A stretch of 64,000 nucleotides of DNA from Hetaerina americana (lineage: Eukaryota > Arthropoda > Insecta > Odonata > Calopterygidae). Below, piece by piece: positions 36,001 to 49,275 of the stretch. The stretch lies in the NCBI GenBank assembly GCA_022747635.1, contig JAKTNV010000612.1, positions 34,285-98,284 of the forward strand, in the 5' to 3' direction. How positions within the stretch are numbered: the first letter of the stretch is position 1; every line of letters starts with the position of its first letter. The position numbers and the translations under genes are program-made. A model generated the notes under the pieces. The model ran no database searches. It saw nothing but the letters and a program-made list of their open reading frames with translations, and had not been told where the DNA came from.

Positions 36001-38540
36001 TACCCCTTTGGGTTCTAGGTGAAAATCTCACTCGACACAAATCAAACAAAAATGTTTCCATGGTGTGTATTGCTGTTCATTTTCATCAAATAAACAAAAT
36101 AAAACCCAGAATAAATACTGAAAGACAAGAAATGAGCATAAAATATGCTTCAGCGCAAGTGTTAATTTTACTAAAAGAGCCAAAATTTCTAAAAAATATT
36201 GCGAAAAACAGCAATTTTCAGTTTAAGAGTGAATGTTTGAGGTGTATAGAAGGCATTTATTTCATTTTTAGAAAATTTAATTTTTCCCATTTTTCCATGA
36301 AAAGTGCCAATACCCCCCCTTTGGGTTCTAGATGAAAATCTCACTCGACACAAATCAAACAAAAATGTGTCCATGGTGTGTATTGTTGTTCATTTTCATC
36401 AAATAAACAAAATTAAACCCAGAATAAATCCTGAAAGACAAGAAATGAGCATAAAAGAAGCTTCAGCGCAAGTGTTAATGTTACTAAAAGAGCCCAAATT
36501 TCTAAAAATATTGCGAAAAACAACAATTTTCAGATTTAGAGTGAATGTTTGAGGTGTATAGAAGGCATTTATTTCATTTTTAAAAAATTTTATTTTTCAC
36601 ATTTTTCCATGAAAAGTGCCAATCCCCCCCCTTTGGGTTCTAGGTGAAAATCTCACTCGACACAAATCAAACAAAAATGTTTCCATGGTGTGTATTGTTG
36701 TTCATTTTCATCAAATAAACAAAATAAAACCCAGAATAAATACTGAGAGGCATGAAATGAGCATAAAAGATGTTTCAGCGCAAGTGTTAATGTTACTAAA
36801 AGAGCCCAAATATCTAAAAATATTGCGAAAAACAATTATTTTCAGTTTAAGAGTGAATGTTTGAGGGGCATAGAAGGCATTTATTTCAATTTTAGAAAAT
36901 TTAATTTTTCACATTTTTCCATGAAAAGTGCCAATACCCCCCCTTTGGGTTCAAGGGGAAAATGTCACTCGACACAAATCAAACAAAAATGTTTCCATGG
37001 TGTGTATTGTTGTTTATTTTCATCAAATAAACAAAATAAAACCCAGAATAAATACTGAAAGGCATGAAATGAGCATAAAAGATGCTTCAGCGCAAGTGTT
37101 AATGTTACTAAAAGAGCCCAAATTTCTAAAAATATTGCGAAAAACCACAATCTTCAGTTTAAGAGTGAATGTTTGAGGTGTATAGAAGGCATTTATTTTA
37201 TTTTTAGAAAATTTAATTTTTCACATTTTTCCATGAAAAGTCCAATACCCCTTTGGGTTCTAGGTGAAAATCTCACTCGACACAAATCAAAGAAAAATGT
37301 TTCCATGGTGTGTATTGTTGTTCATTTTCATCAAAAAAACAAAATAAAACCCAGAATAAATCCTGAGAGACAAGAAATGAGCATAAAAGATGCTTCAGCG
37401 CAAGTGTTAATGTTACTTAAAGAACCCAAATTTCTAAAAATATTGCGAAAAACAACATTTTTCAGTTTAAGAGTGAATGTTTGAGGTGTATTGAAGGCAT
37501 TTATTTCATTTTTAAAAAATTTAATTTTTCACATTTTTCCATGAAAAGTGCCAATACCCCCCCTTTGGGTTCAAGGGGAAAATGTCACTCGACACAAATC
37601 AAACAAAAATGTTTCCATGGTGTGTATTGTTGTTTATTTTCATCAAATAAACAAAATAAAACCCAGAATAAATACTGAAAGGCATGAAATGAGCATAAAA
37701 GATGCTTCAGCGCAAGTGTTAATGTTACTCAAAGACCCCAAATCTCTAAAAATATTGCGAAAAACCACAATCTTCTGTTAAAGAGTGAATGTTTGAGTGG
37801 CATAGAAGGCATTTATTTCAATTTTAGAAAATTTAATTTTTCACATTTTTCCATGAAAAGTGCCAATACCCCCCTTTTGGTTCTAGGTGAAAATCTCACT
37901 CGACAAAAATCAAACAAAAATGTTTCCAGGGTGTGTATTGTTGTTCATTTTCATCAAATAAACAAAATACAACCCAGAATAAATACTGAAAGACAAGAAA
38001 TGAGCATAAAAGATGCTTCAGCGCAAGTGTTAATGTTACTAAAAGAGCCCAAATTTCTAAAAATATTGCGAAAAACAACAATTTTCAGATTAAGAGTGAA
38101 TGTTTGAGGTGTATAGAAGTCATTTATTTCATTTTTAAAAAATTTAATTTTTCCCATTTTTCCATGAAAAGTGCCAATACCCCCCCTTTGGGTTCTAGGT
38201 GAAAATCTCACTCCACAAAAATCAAACAAAAATGTTTCCAGGTTGTGTATTGTTGTTCATTTTCATCAAATAAACAAAATAAAACCTAGAATAAATACTG
38301 AAAGACAAGAAATGAGCATAAAAGATGCTTCAGCGCAAGTGTTAATGTTACTAAAAGAGCCCAAATTTCTAAAAATATTGCGAAAAATACAAATTTTCAG
38401 TTTAAGAGTGAATGTTTGAGGTGTATTGAAGGCATTTATTTCATTTTTAAAAAATTTAATTTTTCACATTTTTCCATGAAAAGTGCCAATACCCCCCCTT
38501 TTGGTTCAAGGTGAAAATCTCACTCGACACAAATCAAACA
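31075..38540 (+). repeat. 12-mer tandem duplication, 3,732 bp period, nearly identical copies
   Basis: Copy 1 units continue from the 31019 unit through 31331, 31644, 31953, 32262, 32572, 32884, 33196, 33508, 33816, 34128 and 34439. Copy 2 has 34751 (hybrid), 35063, 35376, 35685, 35994, 36304, 36616, 36928, 37240, 37548, 37860, 38171 and the head of 38483. Every landmark I compared keeps 3,732 bp. I noticed only two substitutions, near 31,887 and 32,599, both private to copy 1; the comparison was by eye. Internal markers include the AAGGGGAAAATGTC units (33196, 33816), the short GTCCAATACC unit (33508) and CTCCACAAAAATC (34439). This overlaps the 9-mer, so six monomers (28220-29773) occur three times. 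Confidence 0.9.
34751..35062 (+). other. Chimeric monomer at the 12-mer joint
   Basis: The head matches the unit at 38483: a TTTTGGTTCAAGG start and the private change CAAACAATAATG. The tail matches the unit at 31019 (CCAGGG, CAATTATTTTCAG). The switch is confined to about 34,810-34,822, the most tightly bounded joint in the window. Confidence 0.87.
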
Positions 38541-40664
38541 ATAATGTTTCCATGGTGTGTATGGTTGTTCATTTTCATCAAATAAACAAAATAAAACCCA
38601 GAATAAATCCTGAAAGGCAAGAAATGAGCATAAAAGATGCTTCAGCGCAAGTGTTAATGTTACTAAAAGAGCCCAAATATCTAAAAATATTGCGAAAAAA
38701 AAACAATTTTCAGTTTAAGAGTGAATGTTTGAGGTGTATAGAAGTCATTTATTTCATTTTTAGAAAATATAATTTTTCACATTTTTCCATGAAAAGTGCC
38801 AAAACCCCCCCCTTTGGGTTCTAGGTGAAAATCTCACTCGACCCAAATCAAACAAAAATGTATCCAAGGTGTGTATTGTTGTTCATTTTCATCAAATAAA
38901 CAAAATAAAACCCAGAATGAATCCAGAAAGACAATAAAAGATCATAAAAGATGCTTCAGCCCAGGTGTTAATGTTACCAAAAAACCCCAAATTTCTAAAA
39001 ATATTGCGAAAAACAACAACCTTCTGTTTTAGAGTGAATGTTTGAGGTGTTCAGAAGGCATTTATTTCATTTTTAGAAAATTTAATTTTTCCCATTTTTC
39101 CATGAAAAGTGCCAATACCCCCCCCTTTGGGTTCTAGATGAAAATCTCACTCGACACAAATCAAACAAAAATGTGTCCATGGTGTGTATTGTTGTTCATT
39201 TTCATCAAATAAACAAAATTAAACCCAGAATAAATCCTGAAAGACAAGAAATGAGCATAAAAGATGCCTCAGCGCAAGTGTAAATGTTACTAAAAGAGCC
39301 GAAATTTCTAAAAATATTGCGAAAAACAACAATTTTAAGTTTAAGAGTGAATGTTTGAGGTGTATAGAAGGCATTTATTTTATTTTTAGAAAATTTAATT
39401 TTTCACATTTTTCCATGAAAAGTCCAATACCCCTTTGGGTTCTAGGTGAAAATCTCACTCGACACAAATCAAACAAAAATGTTTCCATGGTGTGTATTGT
39501 TGTTCATTTTCATCAAAAAAACAAAATAAAACCCAGAATAAATCCTGAGAGACAAGAAATGAGCATAAAAGATGCTTCAGCGCAAGTGTTAATGTTACTA
39601 AAAGAGCCCAAATCTCTAAAAATATTGCGAAAAACAACAATTTTCAGATTTAGAGTGAATGTTTGAGGTGTATAGAAGGCATTTATTTCATTTTTAAAAA
39701 ATTTAATTCTTCCCATTTTTCCATGAAAAGTGCCAATACCCCCCTTTGGGTTCAAGGGGAAAATGTCACTCGACACAAATCAAACAAAAATGTTTCCATG
39801 GTGTGTATTGTTGTTTATTTTCATCAAATAAACAAAATAAAACCCAGAATAAATACTGAAAGGCATGAAATGAGCATAAAAGATGCTTCAGCGCAAGTGT
39901 TAATGTTACTAAAAGAGCCCAAATTTCTAAAAATATTGCGAAAAACCACAATCTTCTGTTAAAGAGTGAATGTTTGAGGGGCATAGAAGGCATTTATTTC
40001 AATTTTAGAAAATTTAATTTTTCACACTTTTCCATGAAAAGTGCCAAGTCCCCCCCTTTGGGTTCTAGGTGAAAATCTCATTCGACACAAATCAAACAAA
40101 AATGTTTCCATGGTGTGTATTGTTGTTCATTTTCATCAAATAAACAAAATAAAACCGAGAATAAATCATGAAAGGCAAGAAATGAGCATAAAAGAAGCTT
40201 CAGCGCAAGTGTTAATATTACTAAAAGAGCCCAAATTTCTAAAAATATTGCGAAAAACAACAATTTTCAGATTTAGAGTGAATGTTTGAGGGGCATAGAA
40301 GGCATTTATTTCAATTTTAGAAAATTTAATTTTTCACATTTTTCCATGAAAAGTGCCAATGCCCCCCCTTTGGGTTCTAGGTGAAAATCTCACTCAACAC
40401 AAATCAAACAAAAATGTTTCCATGGTGTGTATTGTTGTTCATTTTCATCAAATAAACAAAATAAAACCCAGAATAAATCCTGAAAGAAGGGAAATGAGCA
40501 TAAAAGATGCTTTAGCGCAAGTGTTAATGTTACTAAAAGAGCCCAAATATCTAAAAATATTGCGAAAAACAATTATTTTCAGTTTAAGAGTGAATGTTTG
40601 AGGGGCATAGAAGGCATTTATTTCAATTTTAGAAAATTTAATTTTTCACATTTTTCCATGAAAA
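38483..40664 (+). repeat. Mosaic monomers between 12-mer copies
   Basis: Monomers start at 38483, 38796, 39109, 39422, 39730, 40041 and 40353. Unit 39109 resembles 36304 in its head (TAGATGAAAATC, ATGTGTCC). Unit 39422 resembles 37240 (GTCCAATACC), 39730 resembles 37548 (AAGGGGAAAATGTC), 40041 has a D head, and 40353 has TCCTGAAAGAAGGG like 35685. The order is shuffled relative to the 12-mer, so this stretch is a patchwork and not a clean copy. Confidence 0.78.
38796..39108 (+). repeat. Outlier monomer with a strongly diverged second half
   Basis: The head is ordinary (GTGCCAAAACC, shared with 42531 and 44096). From about 38,860 to 39,055 there are many changes not seen elsewhere: ATGTATCCAAGG, GAATGAATCCAG, CAATAAAAGATCAT, CAGCCCAGGTG, TTACCAAAAAACCCC, AACAACCTTCTG and GTTCAGAAGG. 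The CAGCGC CpG is lost here. The homologous unit at 42531 has an ordinary tail. The divergence is substitutional with little length change (313 bp), so it looks like an old monomer that escaped homogenisation and not a sequencing fault. Confidence 0.8.
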
Positions 40665-40700
40665 GTGCCAATACCCCCCTTTGGGTTCAAGGGGAAAATG

Positions 40701-42530
40701 TCACTCGACACAAATCAAACAAAAATGTTTCCATGGTGTGTATTGTTGTTTATTTTCATCAAATAAACAAAATAAAACCCAGAATAAATACTGAAAGGCA
40801 TGAAATGAGCATAAAAGATGCTTCAGCGCAAGTGTTAATGTTACTAAAAGAGCCCAAATTTCTAAAAATATTGCGAAAAACCACAATCTTCAGTTTAAGA
40901 GTGAATGTTTGAGGTGTATAGAAGGCATTTATTTTATTTTTAGAAAATTTAATTTTTCACATTTTTCCATGAAAAGTCCAATACCCCTTTGGGTTCTAGG
41001 TGAAAATCTCACTCGACACAAATCAAAGAAAAATGTTTCCATGGTGTGTATTGTTGTTCATTTTCATCAAAAAAACAAAATAAAACCCAGAATAAATCCT
41101 GAGAGACAAGAAATGAGCATAAAAGATGCTTCAGCGCAAGTGTTAATGTTACTTAAAGAACCCAAATTTCTAAAAATATTGCGAAAAACAACATTTTTCA
41201 GTTTAAGAGTGAATGTTTGAGGTGTATTGAAGGCATTTATTTCATTTTTAAAAAATTTAATTTTTCACATTTTTCTATGAAAAGTGCCAATACCCCCCCT
41301 TTGGGTTCAAGGGGAAAATGTCACTCGACACAAATCAAACAAAAATGTTTCCATGGTGTGTATTGTTGTTTATTTTCATCAAATAAACAAAATAAAACCC
41401 AGAATAAATACTGAAAGGCATGAAATGAGCATAAAAGATGCTTCAGCGCAAGTGTTAATGTTACTCAAAGACCCCAAATCTCTAAAAATATTGCGAAAAA
41501 CCACAATCTTCTGTTAAAGAGTGAATGTTTGAGTGGCATAGAAGGCATTTATTTCAATTTTAGAAAATTTAATTTTTCACATTTTTCCATGAAAAGTGCC
41601 AATACCCCCCTTTTGGTTCTAGGTGAAAATCTCACTCGACAAAAATCAAACAAAAATGTTTCCAGGGTGTGTATTGTTGTTCATTTTCATCAAATAAACA
41701 AAATACAACCCAGAATAAATACTGAAAGACAAGAAATGAGCATAAAAGATGCTTCAGCGCAAGTGTTAATGTTACTAAAAGAGCCCAAATTTCTAAAAAT
41801 ATTGCGAAAAACAACAATTTTCAGATTAAGAGTGAATGTTTGAGGTGTATAGAAGTCATTTATTTCATTTTTAAAAAATTTAATTTTTCCCATTTTTCCA
41901 TGAAAAGTGCCAATACCCCCCCTTTGGGTTCTAGGTGAAAATCTCACTCCACAAAAATGAAACAAAAATGTTTCCAGGTTGTGTATTGTTGTTCATTTTC
42001 ATCAAATAAACAAAATAAAACCTAGAATAAATACTGAAAGACAAGAAATGAGCATAAAAGATGCTTCAGCGCAAGTGTTAATGTTACTAAAAGAGCCCAA
42101 ATTTCTAAAAATATTGCGAAAAATACAAATTTTCAGTTTAAGAGTGAATGTTTGAGGTGTATTGAAGGCATTTATTTCATTTTTAAAAAATTTAATTTTT
42201 CACATTTTTCCATGAAAAGTGCCAATACCCCCCCTTTTGGTTCAAGGTGAAAATCTCACTCGACACAAATCAAACAATAATGTTTCCATGGTGTGTATGG
42301 TTGTTCATTTTCATCAAATAAACAAAATAAAACCCAGAATAAATCCTGAAAGGCAAGAAATGAGCATAAAAGATGCTTCAGCGCAAGTGTTAATGTTACT
42401 AAAAGAGCCCAAATATCTAAAAATATTGCGAAAAAAAAACAATTTTCAGTTTAAGAGTGAATTTTGAGGTGTATAGAAGTCATTTATTTCATTTTTAGAA
42501 AATATAATTTTTCACATTTTTCCATGAAAA
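40701..42530 (+). repeat. Partial third copy of the 12-mer
   Basis: Monomers start at 40665, 40976, 41284, 41596, 41907 and 42219, matching 36928-38483 at an offset of 3,736 bp with the same order of markers. Noticed differences are TTTCTATGAAAAG near 41,275, AAAAATGAAAC near 41,957, a one-base loss in GAATTTTGAGG near 42,461, and C-tract lengths. Only about half of the 12-mer is present; the left part is replaced by the mosaic at 38.5-40.7 kb. Confidence 0.86.
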
Positions 42531-45500
42531 GTGCCAAAACCCCCCCCCTTTGGGTTCTAGGTGAAAATCTCACTCGACCCAAATCAAACAAAAATGTTTC
42601 CATGGTGTGTATTGTTGTTCATTTTCATCAAAAAAACAAAATAAAACCCAGAATAAATCCTGAGAGACAAGAAATGAGCATAAAAGTTGCTTCAGCGCAA
42701 GTGTTAATGTTACTAAAAGAGCCCAAATTTCTAAAAATATTGCGAAAAACAACAATTTTCAGATTTAGAGTGAATGTTTGAGGTGTATAGAAGGCATTTA
42801 TTTCATTTTTAAAAAATTTAGTTTTTCCCACTTTTCCATGAAAAGTGCCAATACCCCCCCTTTGGGTTCAAGGGGAAAATGTCACTCGACACAAATCAAA
42901 CAAAAATGTTTCCATGGTGTGTATTGTTGTTCATTTTCATCAAATAAACAAAATAAAACCCAGAATAAATACTGAAAGGCATGAAATGAGCATAAAAGAC
43001 TCTTCAGCGCAAGTGTTAATGTTACTAAAAGAGCCCAAATTTCTAAAAATATTGCGAAAAACCACAATCTTCTGTTAAAGAGTGAATGTTTGAGGGGCAT
43101 AGAAGGCATTTATTTCAATTTTAGAAAATTTAATTTTTCACATTTTTCCATGAAAAGTGCCAATACCCCCCCCCTTTGGGTTCTAGGTGAAAATCTCACT
43201 TGACACAAATCAAACAAAAATGTTTCCATGGTGTGTATTGTTGTTCATTTTCATCAAATAAACAAAATAAAACCCAGAATAAATCCTGAAAAAAGCGAAA
43301 TGAGCATAAAAGATGCTTCAGCGCAAGTGTTAATGTTACTAAAAGTGCCCAAATTTCTAAAAATATTGCGAAAAACAATTATTTTCAGTTTAAGAGTGAA
43401 TGTTTGAGGTGTATAGAAGGCATTTATTTCATTTTTAAAAAATTTAATTTTTCCCATTTTTCCATGAAAAGTGCCAATACCCCCCCTTTGGGTTCTAGGT
43501 GAAAATCTCACTCCACAAAAATCAAACAAAAATGTTTCCAGGTTGTGTATTGTTGTTCATTTTCATCAAATAAACAAAATAAAACCTAGAATAAATACTG
43601 AAAGACAAGAAATGAGCATAAAAGATGCTTCAGCGCAAGTGTTAATGTTACTAAAAGAGCCCAAATTTCTAAAAATATTGCGAAAAATACAAATTTTCAG
43701 TTTAAGAGTGAATGTTTGAGGTGTATTGAAGGCATTTATTTCATTTTTAAAAAATTTAATTTTTCACATTTTTCCATGAAAAGTGCCAATACCCCCCCTT
43801 TTGGTTCAAGGTGAAAATCTCACTCGACACAAATCAAACAAAAATGTTTCCATGGTGTGTATTGTTGTTCATTTTCATCAAATAAACAAAATAAAACCCA
43901 AAATAAATCCTGAAAGGCAAGAAATGAGCATAAAAGATGCTTCAGCGCAAGTGTTAATGTTACTAAAAGAGCCCAAATATCTAAAAATATTGCGAAAAAA
44001 AAACAATTTTCAGTTTAAGAGTGAATGTTTGAGGTGTATAGAAGTCATTTATTTCATTTTTAGAAAATATAATTTTTCACATTTTTCCATGAAAAGTGCC
44101 AAAACCCCCCCCTTTGGGTTCTAGGTGAAAATCTCACTCGACCCAAATCAAACAAAAATGTTTCCATGGTGTGTATTGTTGTTCATTTTCATCAAAAAAA
44201 CAAAATAAAACCCAGAATAAATCCTGAGAGACAAGAAATGAGCATAAAAGATGCTTCAGCGCAAGTGTTAATGTTACTAAAAGAGCCCAAATTTCTAAAA
44301 ATATTGCGAAAAACAACAATTTTCAGATTTAGAGTGAATGTTTGAGGTGTATAGAAGGCATTTATTTCATTTTTAAAAAATTTAATTTTTCCCACTTTTC
44401 CATGAAAAGTGCCAATACCCCCCCCTTTGGGTTCTAGGTGAAAATCTCACTCGACACAAATCAAACAAAAATGTTTCCAGGGTGTGTATTGTTGTTCATT
44501 TTCATCAAATAAACAAAATAAAACCCAGAATAAATACTGAAAGACAAGAAATGAGCATAAAAGATGCTTCAGCGCAAGTGTTAATGTTACTAAAAGAACC
44601 CAAATTTCTAAAAATATTGCGAAAAACAACATTTTTCAGTTTAAGAGTGAATGTTTGAGGTGTATTGAAGGCATTTATTTCATTTTTAAAAAATTTAATT
44701 TTTCACATTTTTCCATGAAAAGTGCCAATACCCCCCCTTTGGGTTCAAGGGGAAAATGTCACTCGACACAAATCAAACAAAAATGTTTCCATGGTGTGTA
44801 TTGTTGTTCATTTTCATCAAATAAACCAAATAAAACCCAGAATAAATCCTGAAAGACAAGAAATGAGCATAAAAGATGCTTCAGCGCAAGTTTTAATGTT
44901 ACTAAAAGAGCCAAAATTTCTAAAAATATTGCGAAAAACAACAATTTTCAGCTTAAGAGTGAATTTTTGAGGTGTATAGAAGGCATTTATTTCATTTTTA
45001 AAAAATTTAATTTTTCCCATTTTTCCATGAAAAGTGCCAATACCCCCCTTTTGGGTTCTAGGTGAAAATCTCACTCCACAAAAATCAAACAAAAATGTTT
45101 CCAGGGTGTGTTTTGTTGTTCATTTTCATCAAATAAACAAAATAAAACCCAGAATAAATACTGAAAGACAAGAAATGAGCATAAAAGATGCTTCAGCGCA
45201 AGTGTTGATGTTACTAAAAGAGCCCAAATTTCTAAAATAATTGCGAAAAACAACAATTTTCAGATTAAGAGTGAATGTTTGAGGTGTATAGAAGTCATTT
45301 ATTTCATTTTTAAAAAATTTAATTTTTCCCATTTTTCCATGAAAAGTGCCAATACCCACCCCCTTTGGGTTCTAGGTGAAAATCTCACTCGATACAAATC
45401 AAACAAAAATGTTTCCATGGTGTGTATTGTTGTTCATTTTCATCAAATAAACCAAATAAAACCCAGAATAAATCCTGAAAGACAAGAAATGAGCATAAAA

Positions 45501-47845
45501 GATGCTTCAGCGCAAGTTTTAATGTTACTAAAAGAGCCAAAATTTCTAAAAATATTGCGAAAAACAACAATTTTCAGCTTAAGAGTGAATTTTTGAGGTG
45601 TATAGAAGGCATTTATTTCATTTTTAAAAAATTTAATTTTTCCCATTTTTCCATGAAAAGTGCCAATACCCCCCCTTTGGGTTCTAGGTGAAAATCTCAC
45701 TCCACAAAAATCAAACAAAAATGCTTCCAGGTTGTGTATTGTTGTTCATTTTCATCAAATAAACAAAATAAAACCTAGAATAAATACTGAAAGACAAGAA
45801 ATGAGCATAAAAGATGCTTCAGCGCAAGTGTTAATGTTACTAAAAGAGCCCAAATTTCTAAAAATATTGCGAAAAATACAAATTTTCAGTTTAAGAGTGA
45901 ATGTTTGAGGTGTATTGAAGGCATTTATTTCATTTTTAAAAAATTTAATTTTTCACATTTTTCCATGAAAAGTGCCAATACCCCCCCTTTTGGTTCAAGG
46001 TGAAAATCTCACTCGACACAAATCAAACAAAAATGTTTCCATGGTGTGTATTGTTGTTCATTTTCATCAAATAAACAAAATAAAACCCAAAATAAATCCT
46101 GAAAGGCAAGAAATGAGCATAAAAGATGCTTCAGCGCAAGTGTTAATGTTACTAAAAGAGCCCAAATATCTAAAAATATTGCGAAAAAAAAACAATTTTC
46201 AGTTTAAGAGTGAATGTTTGAGGTGTATAGAAGTCATTTATTTCATTTTTAGAAAATATAATTTTTCACATTTTTCCATGAAAAGTGCCAATACCCCCCC
46301 CTTTGGGTTCTAGGTGAAAATCTCACTCGACACAAATCAAACAAAAATGTTTCCATGGTGTGTATTGTTGTTCATTTTCATCAAAAAAACAAAATAAAAC
46401 CCAGAATAAATCCTGAGAGACAAGAAATGAGCATAAAAGATGCTTCAGCGCAAGTGTTAATGTTACTAAAAGAGCCCAAATTTCTAAAAATATTGCGAAA
46501 AACAACAATTTTCAGATTTAGAGTGAATGTTTGAGGTGTATAGAAGGCATTTATTTCATTTTTAGAAAATTTAATTTTTCCCATTTTTCCATGAAAAGTT
46601 CCAATACCCCCCCCTTTGGGTTCTAGGTGAAAATCTCAGTCGACACAAATCAAACAAAAATGTTTCCATGGTGTGTATTGTTGTTCATTTTCATCAAATA
46701 AACAAAATAAAACCCAGAATAAATACTGAAAGGCATGAAATGAGCATAAAAGACTCTTCAGCGCAAGTGTTAATGTTACTAAAAGAGCCCAAATTTCTAA
46801 AAATATTGCGAAAAACCACAATCTTCTGTTAAAGAGTGAATGTTTGAGGGGCATAGAAGGCATTTATTTCAATTTTAGAAAATTTAATTTTTCACATTTT
46901 TCCATGAAAAGTGCCAATACCCCCCCCTTTGGGTTCTAGGTGAAAATCTCACTTGACACAAATCAAACAAAAATGTTTCCATGGTGTGTATTGTTGTTCA
47001 TTTTCATCAAATAAACAAAATAAAACCCAGAATAAATCCTGAAAGAAGGGAAATTAGCATAAAAGATGCTTCAGCGCAAGTGTTAATGTTACTAAAAGTG
47101 CCAAAATTTCTAAAAATATTGCGAAAAACAATTATTTTCAGTTTAAGAGTGAATGTTTGAGGGCTATAGAAGGCATTTATTTCATTTTTAAAAAATTTAA
47201 TTTTTCCCATTTTTCCATGAAAAGTGCCAATACCCCCCCTTTGGGTTCTAGGTGAAAATCTCACTCCACAAAAATCAAACAAAAATGTTTCCAGGGTGTG
47301 TTTTGTTGTTCATTTTCATCAAATAAACAAAATAAAACCCAGAATAAATACTGAAAGACAAGAAATGAGCATAAAAGATGCTCAGCGCAAGTGTTGATGT
47401 TACTAAAAGAGCCCAAATTTCTAAAATAATTGCGAAAAACAACAATTTTCAGATTAAGAGTGAATGTTTGAGGTGTATAGAAGTCATTTATTTCATTTTT
47501 AAAAAATTTAATTTTTCCCATTTTTCCATGAAAAGTGGCATAACCCCCCCTTTGGTTCTAGGTAAAAATCTCACTCCACAAAAATCAAACAAAAATGTTT
47601 CCAGGGTGTGTATTGTTGTTCATTTTCATCAAATAAACAAAATAAAACCTAGAATAAATACTGAAAGACAAGAAATGAGCATAAAAGATGCTTCAGCGCA
47701 AGTGTTAATGTTACTAAAAGAGCCCAAATTTCTAAAAATATTGCGAAAACAACAATTTTTCAGTTTAAGAGTGAATGTTTGAGGTGTATTGAAGGCATTT
47801 ATTTCATTTTTAAAAAATTTAATTTTTCCCATTTTTCCATGAAAA
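41907..47845 (+). repeat. Trimer block repeated at 5-mer (1,564 bp) and 7-mer (2,189 bp) spacing
   Basis: Monomers start at 41907, 42219, 42531, 42845, 43157, 43471, 43783, 44096, 44409, 44722, 45034, 45346, 45660, 45972, 46285, 46598, 46911, 47224 and 47535. The trio CTCCACAAAAATC with AAACCTAG / TTTTGGTTCAAGG / TATAATTTTTCAC head occurs at 41907-42531, 43471-44096 and 45660-46285. Units 42845 and 43157 recur at 46598 and 46911 (about 3,754 bp). A two-monomer duplication (626 bp) links the tails of 44722 and 45346, both reading AAACCAAATAAAAC. Unit 45034 recurs at 47224 (GTTTTGTTG, GTTGATG, AATAATTGCG). No K-type unit occurs here. Confidence 0.82.
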
Positions 47846-49091
47846 GTGCCAAAACCCCCCTTTGGGTTCAAGGTGAAAATCTCACTCGACACAAATCAAA
47901 CAAAAATGTTTCCATGGTGTGTATTGTTCATTTTCATCAAATAAACAAAATAAAACCCAGAATAAATCATGAAAGGCAAGAAAATGAGCATAAAAGAAGC
48001 TTCAGCGCAAGTGTTAATGTTACTAAAAGAGCCCAAATATCTAAAAATATTGGGAAAAACAACAATTTTCAGTTTAAGAGTGAATGTTTGAGGTGTATAG
48101 AGGTCATTTATTTCATTTTTAGAAAATTATAATTTTTCACATTTTTCCATGAAAAGTGCCAATACCCCCCTTGGGTTCTAGGTGAAAATCTCACTTAAAA
48201 CAAATCAAACAAAAATGTTTCCATGGTGTGTATTGTTGTTCATTTTCATCAAATAAATAAAATAAAACCCAGAATAAATACTGAAAGGAAAGAAATGAGC
48301 ATAAAAGATGCCTCAGCGCAAGTGTTAATGTTACTAAAAGAGCCCAAATTTCTAAAAATATTGCGAAAAACCACAATCTTCTGTTAAAGAGTGAATGTTT
48401 GAGGTGCATAGAAGGCATTTATTTCAATTTTAGAAAATTTAATTTTTCACATTTTTCCATGAAAAGTTCCAAATCCCCCCCCCTTGGGTTCTAGGTGAAA
48501 ATCTCACTCGACTCAAATCAAACAAAAATGTTTCCATGGTGTGTATTGTTGTTCATTTTCATCAAATAAACAAAATAAAACCCAGAATAAATCCTGAAAG
48601 AAGGGAAAAGAGCATTAAAGATGCTTCAGCGCAAGTGTTAATGTTACTAAAAGAGCCCAAATTTCTAAAAATATTGCGAAAAACAATTATTTTCAGTTTA
48701 AGAGTGAATGTTTGAGGTGTATAGAAGGCATTTATTTCATTTTTTAAAAATTTAATTTTTCCCATTTTTCCATGAAAAGTGCCAATACCCACCCCCTTTG
48801 GGTTCTAGGTGAAAATCTCACTCGACACACATCAAACAAAAATGTTTCCATGGTGTGTATTGTTGTCATTTTCATCAAATAAACCAAATAAAACCCAGAA
48901 TAAATCCTGAAAGACAAGAAATGAGCATAAAAGATGCTTCAGCGCAAGTTTTAATGTTACTAAAAGAGCCAAAATTTCTAAAAATATTGCGAAAAACAAC
49001 AATTATCCAGCTTAAGAGTGAATGTTTGAGGTGTATAGAAGGCATTTATTTCATTTTTAAAAATTTAATTTTTCCCATTTTTCCATGAAAA

Positions 49092-49275
49092 GTGCCAATA
49101 CCCCCCCTTTGGGTTCTAGGTGAAAATCTCACTCCACAAAAATCAAACAAAAATGTTTCCAGGGTGTGTATTGTTGTTCATTTTCATCAAATAAACAAAA
49201 TAAAACCCAGAATAAAATATATAATAAATTTATTTCATTTTTAAAAAATTTAATTTTTACCATTTTTCATGAAAA
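49092..49275 (+). repeat. Truncated monomer, copy 1 (184 bp)
   Basis: The first part of the unit is normal up to CCCAGAATAAA. Then about 140 bp of the usual sequence (from TACTGAAAG to GAAGGCAT) is missing and replaced by a short A/T filler, ATATATAATAAAT, after which TTATTTCATTTTT resumes. The join makes a 12-bp perfect palindrome, AATAAATTTATT, at 49,223-49,234. The following A/T segment reads TTTTTACCATTTTT where normal units have TTTTTCCC or TTTTTCAC. The head is of the CTCCACAAAAATC kind, unlike the other four truncated copies. Confidence 0.9.
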
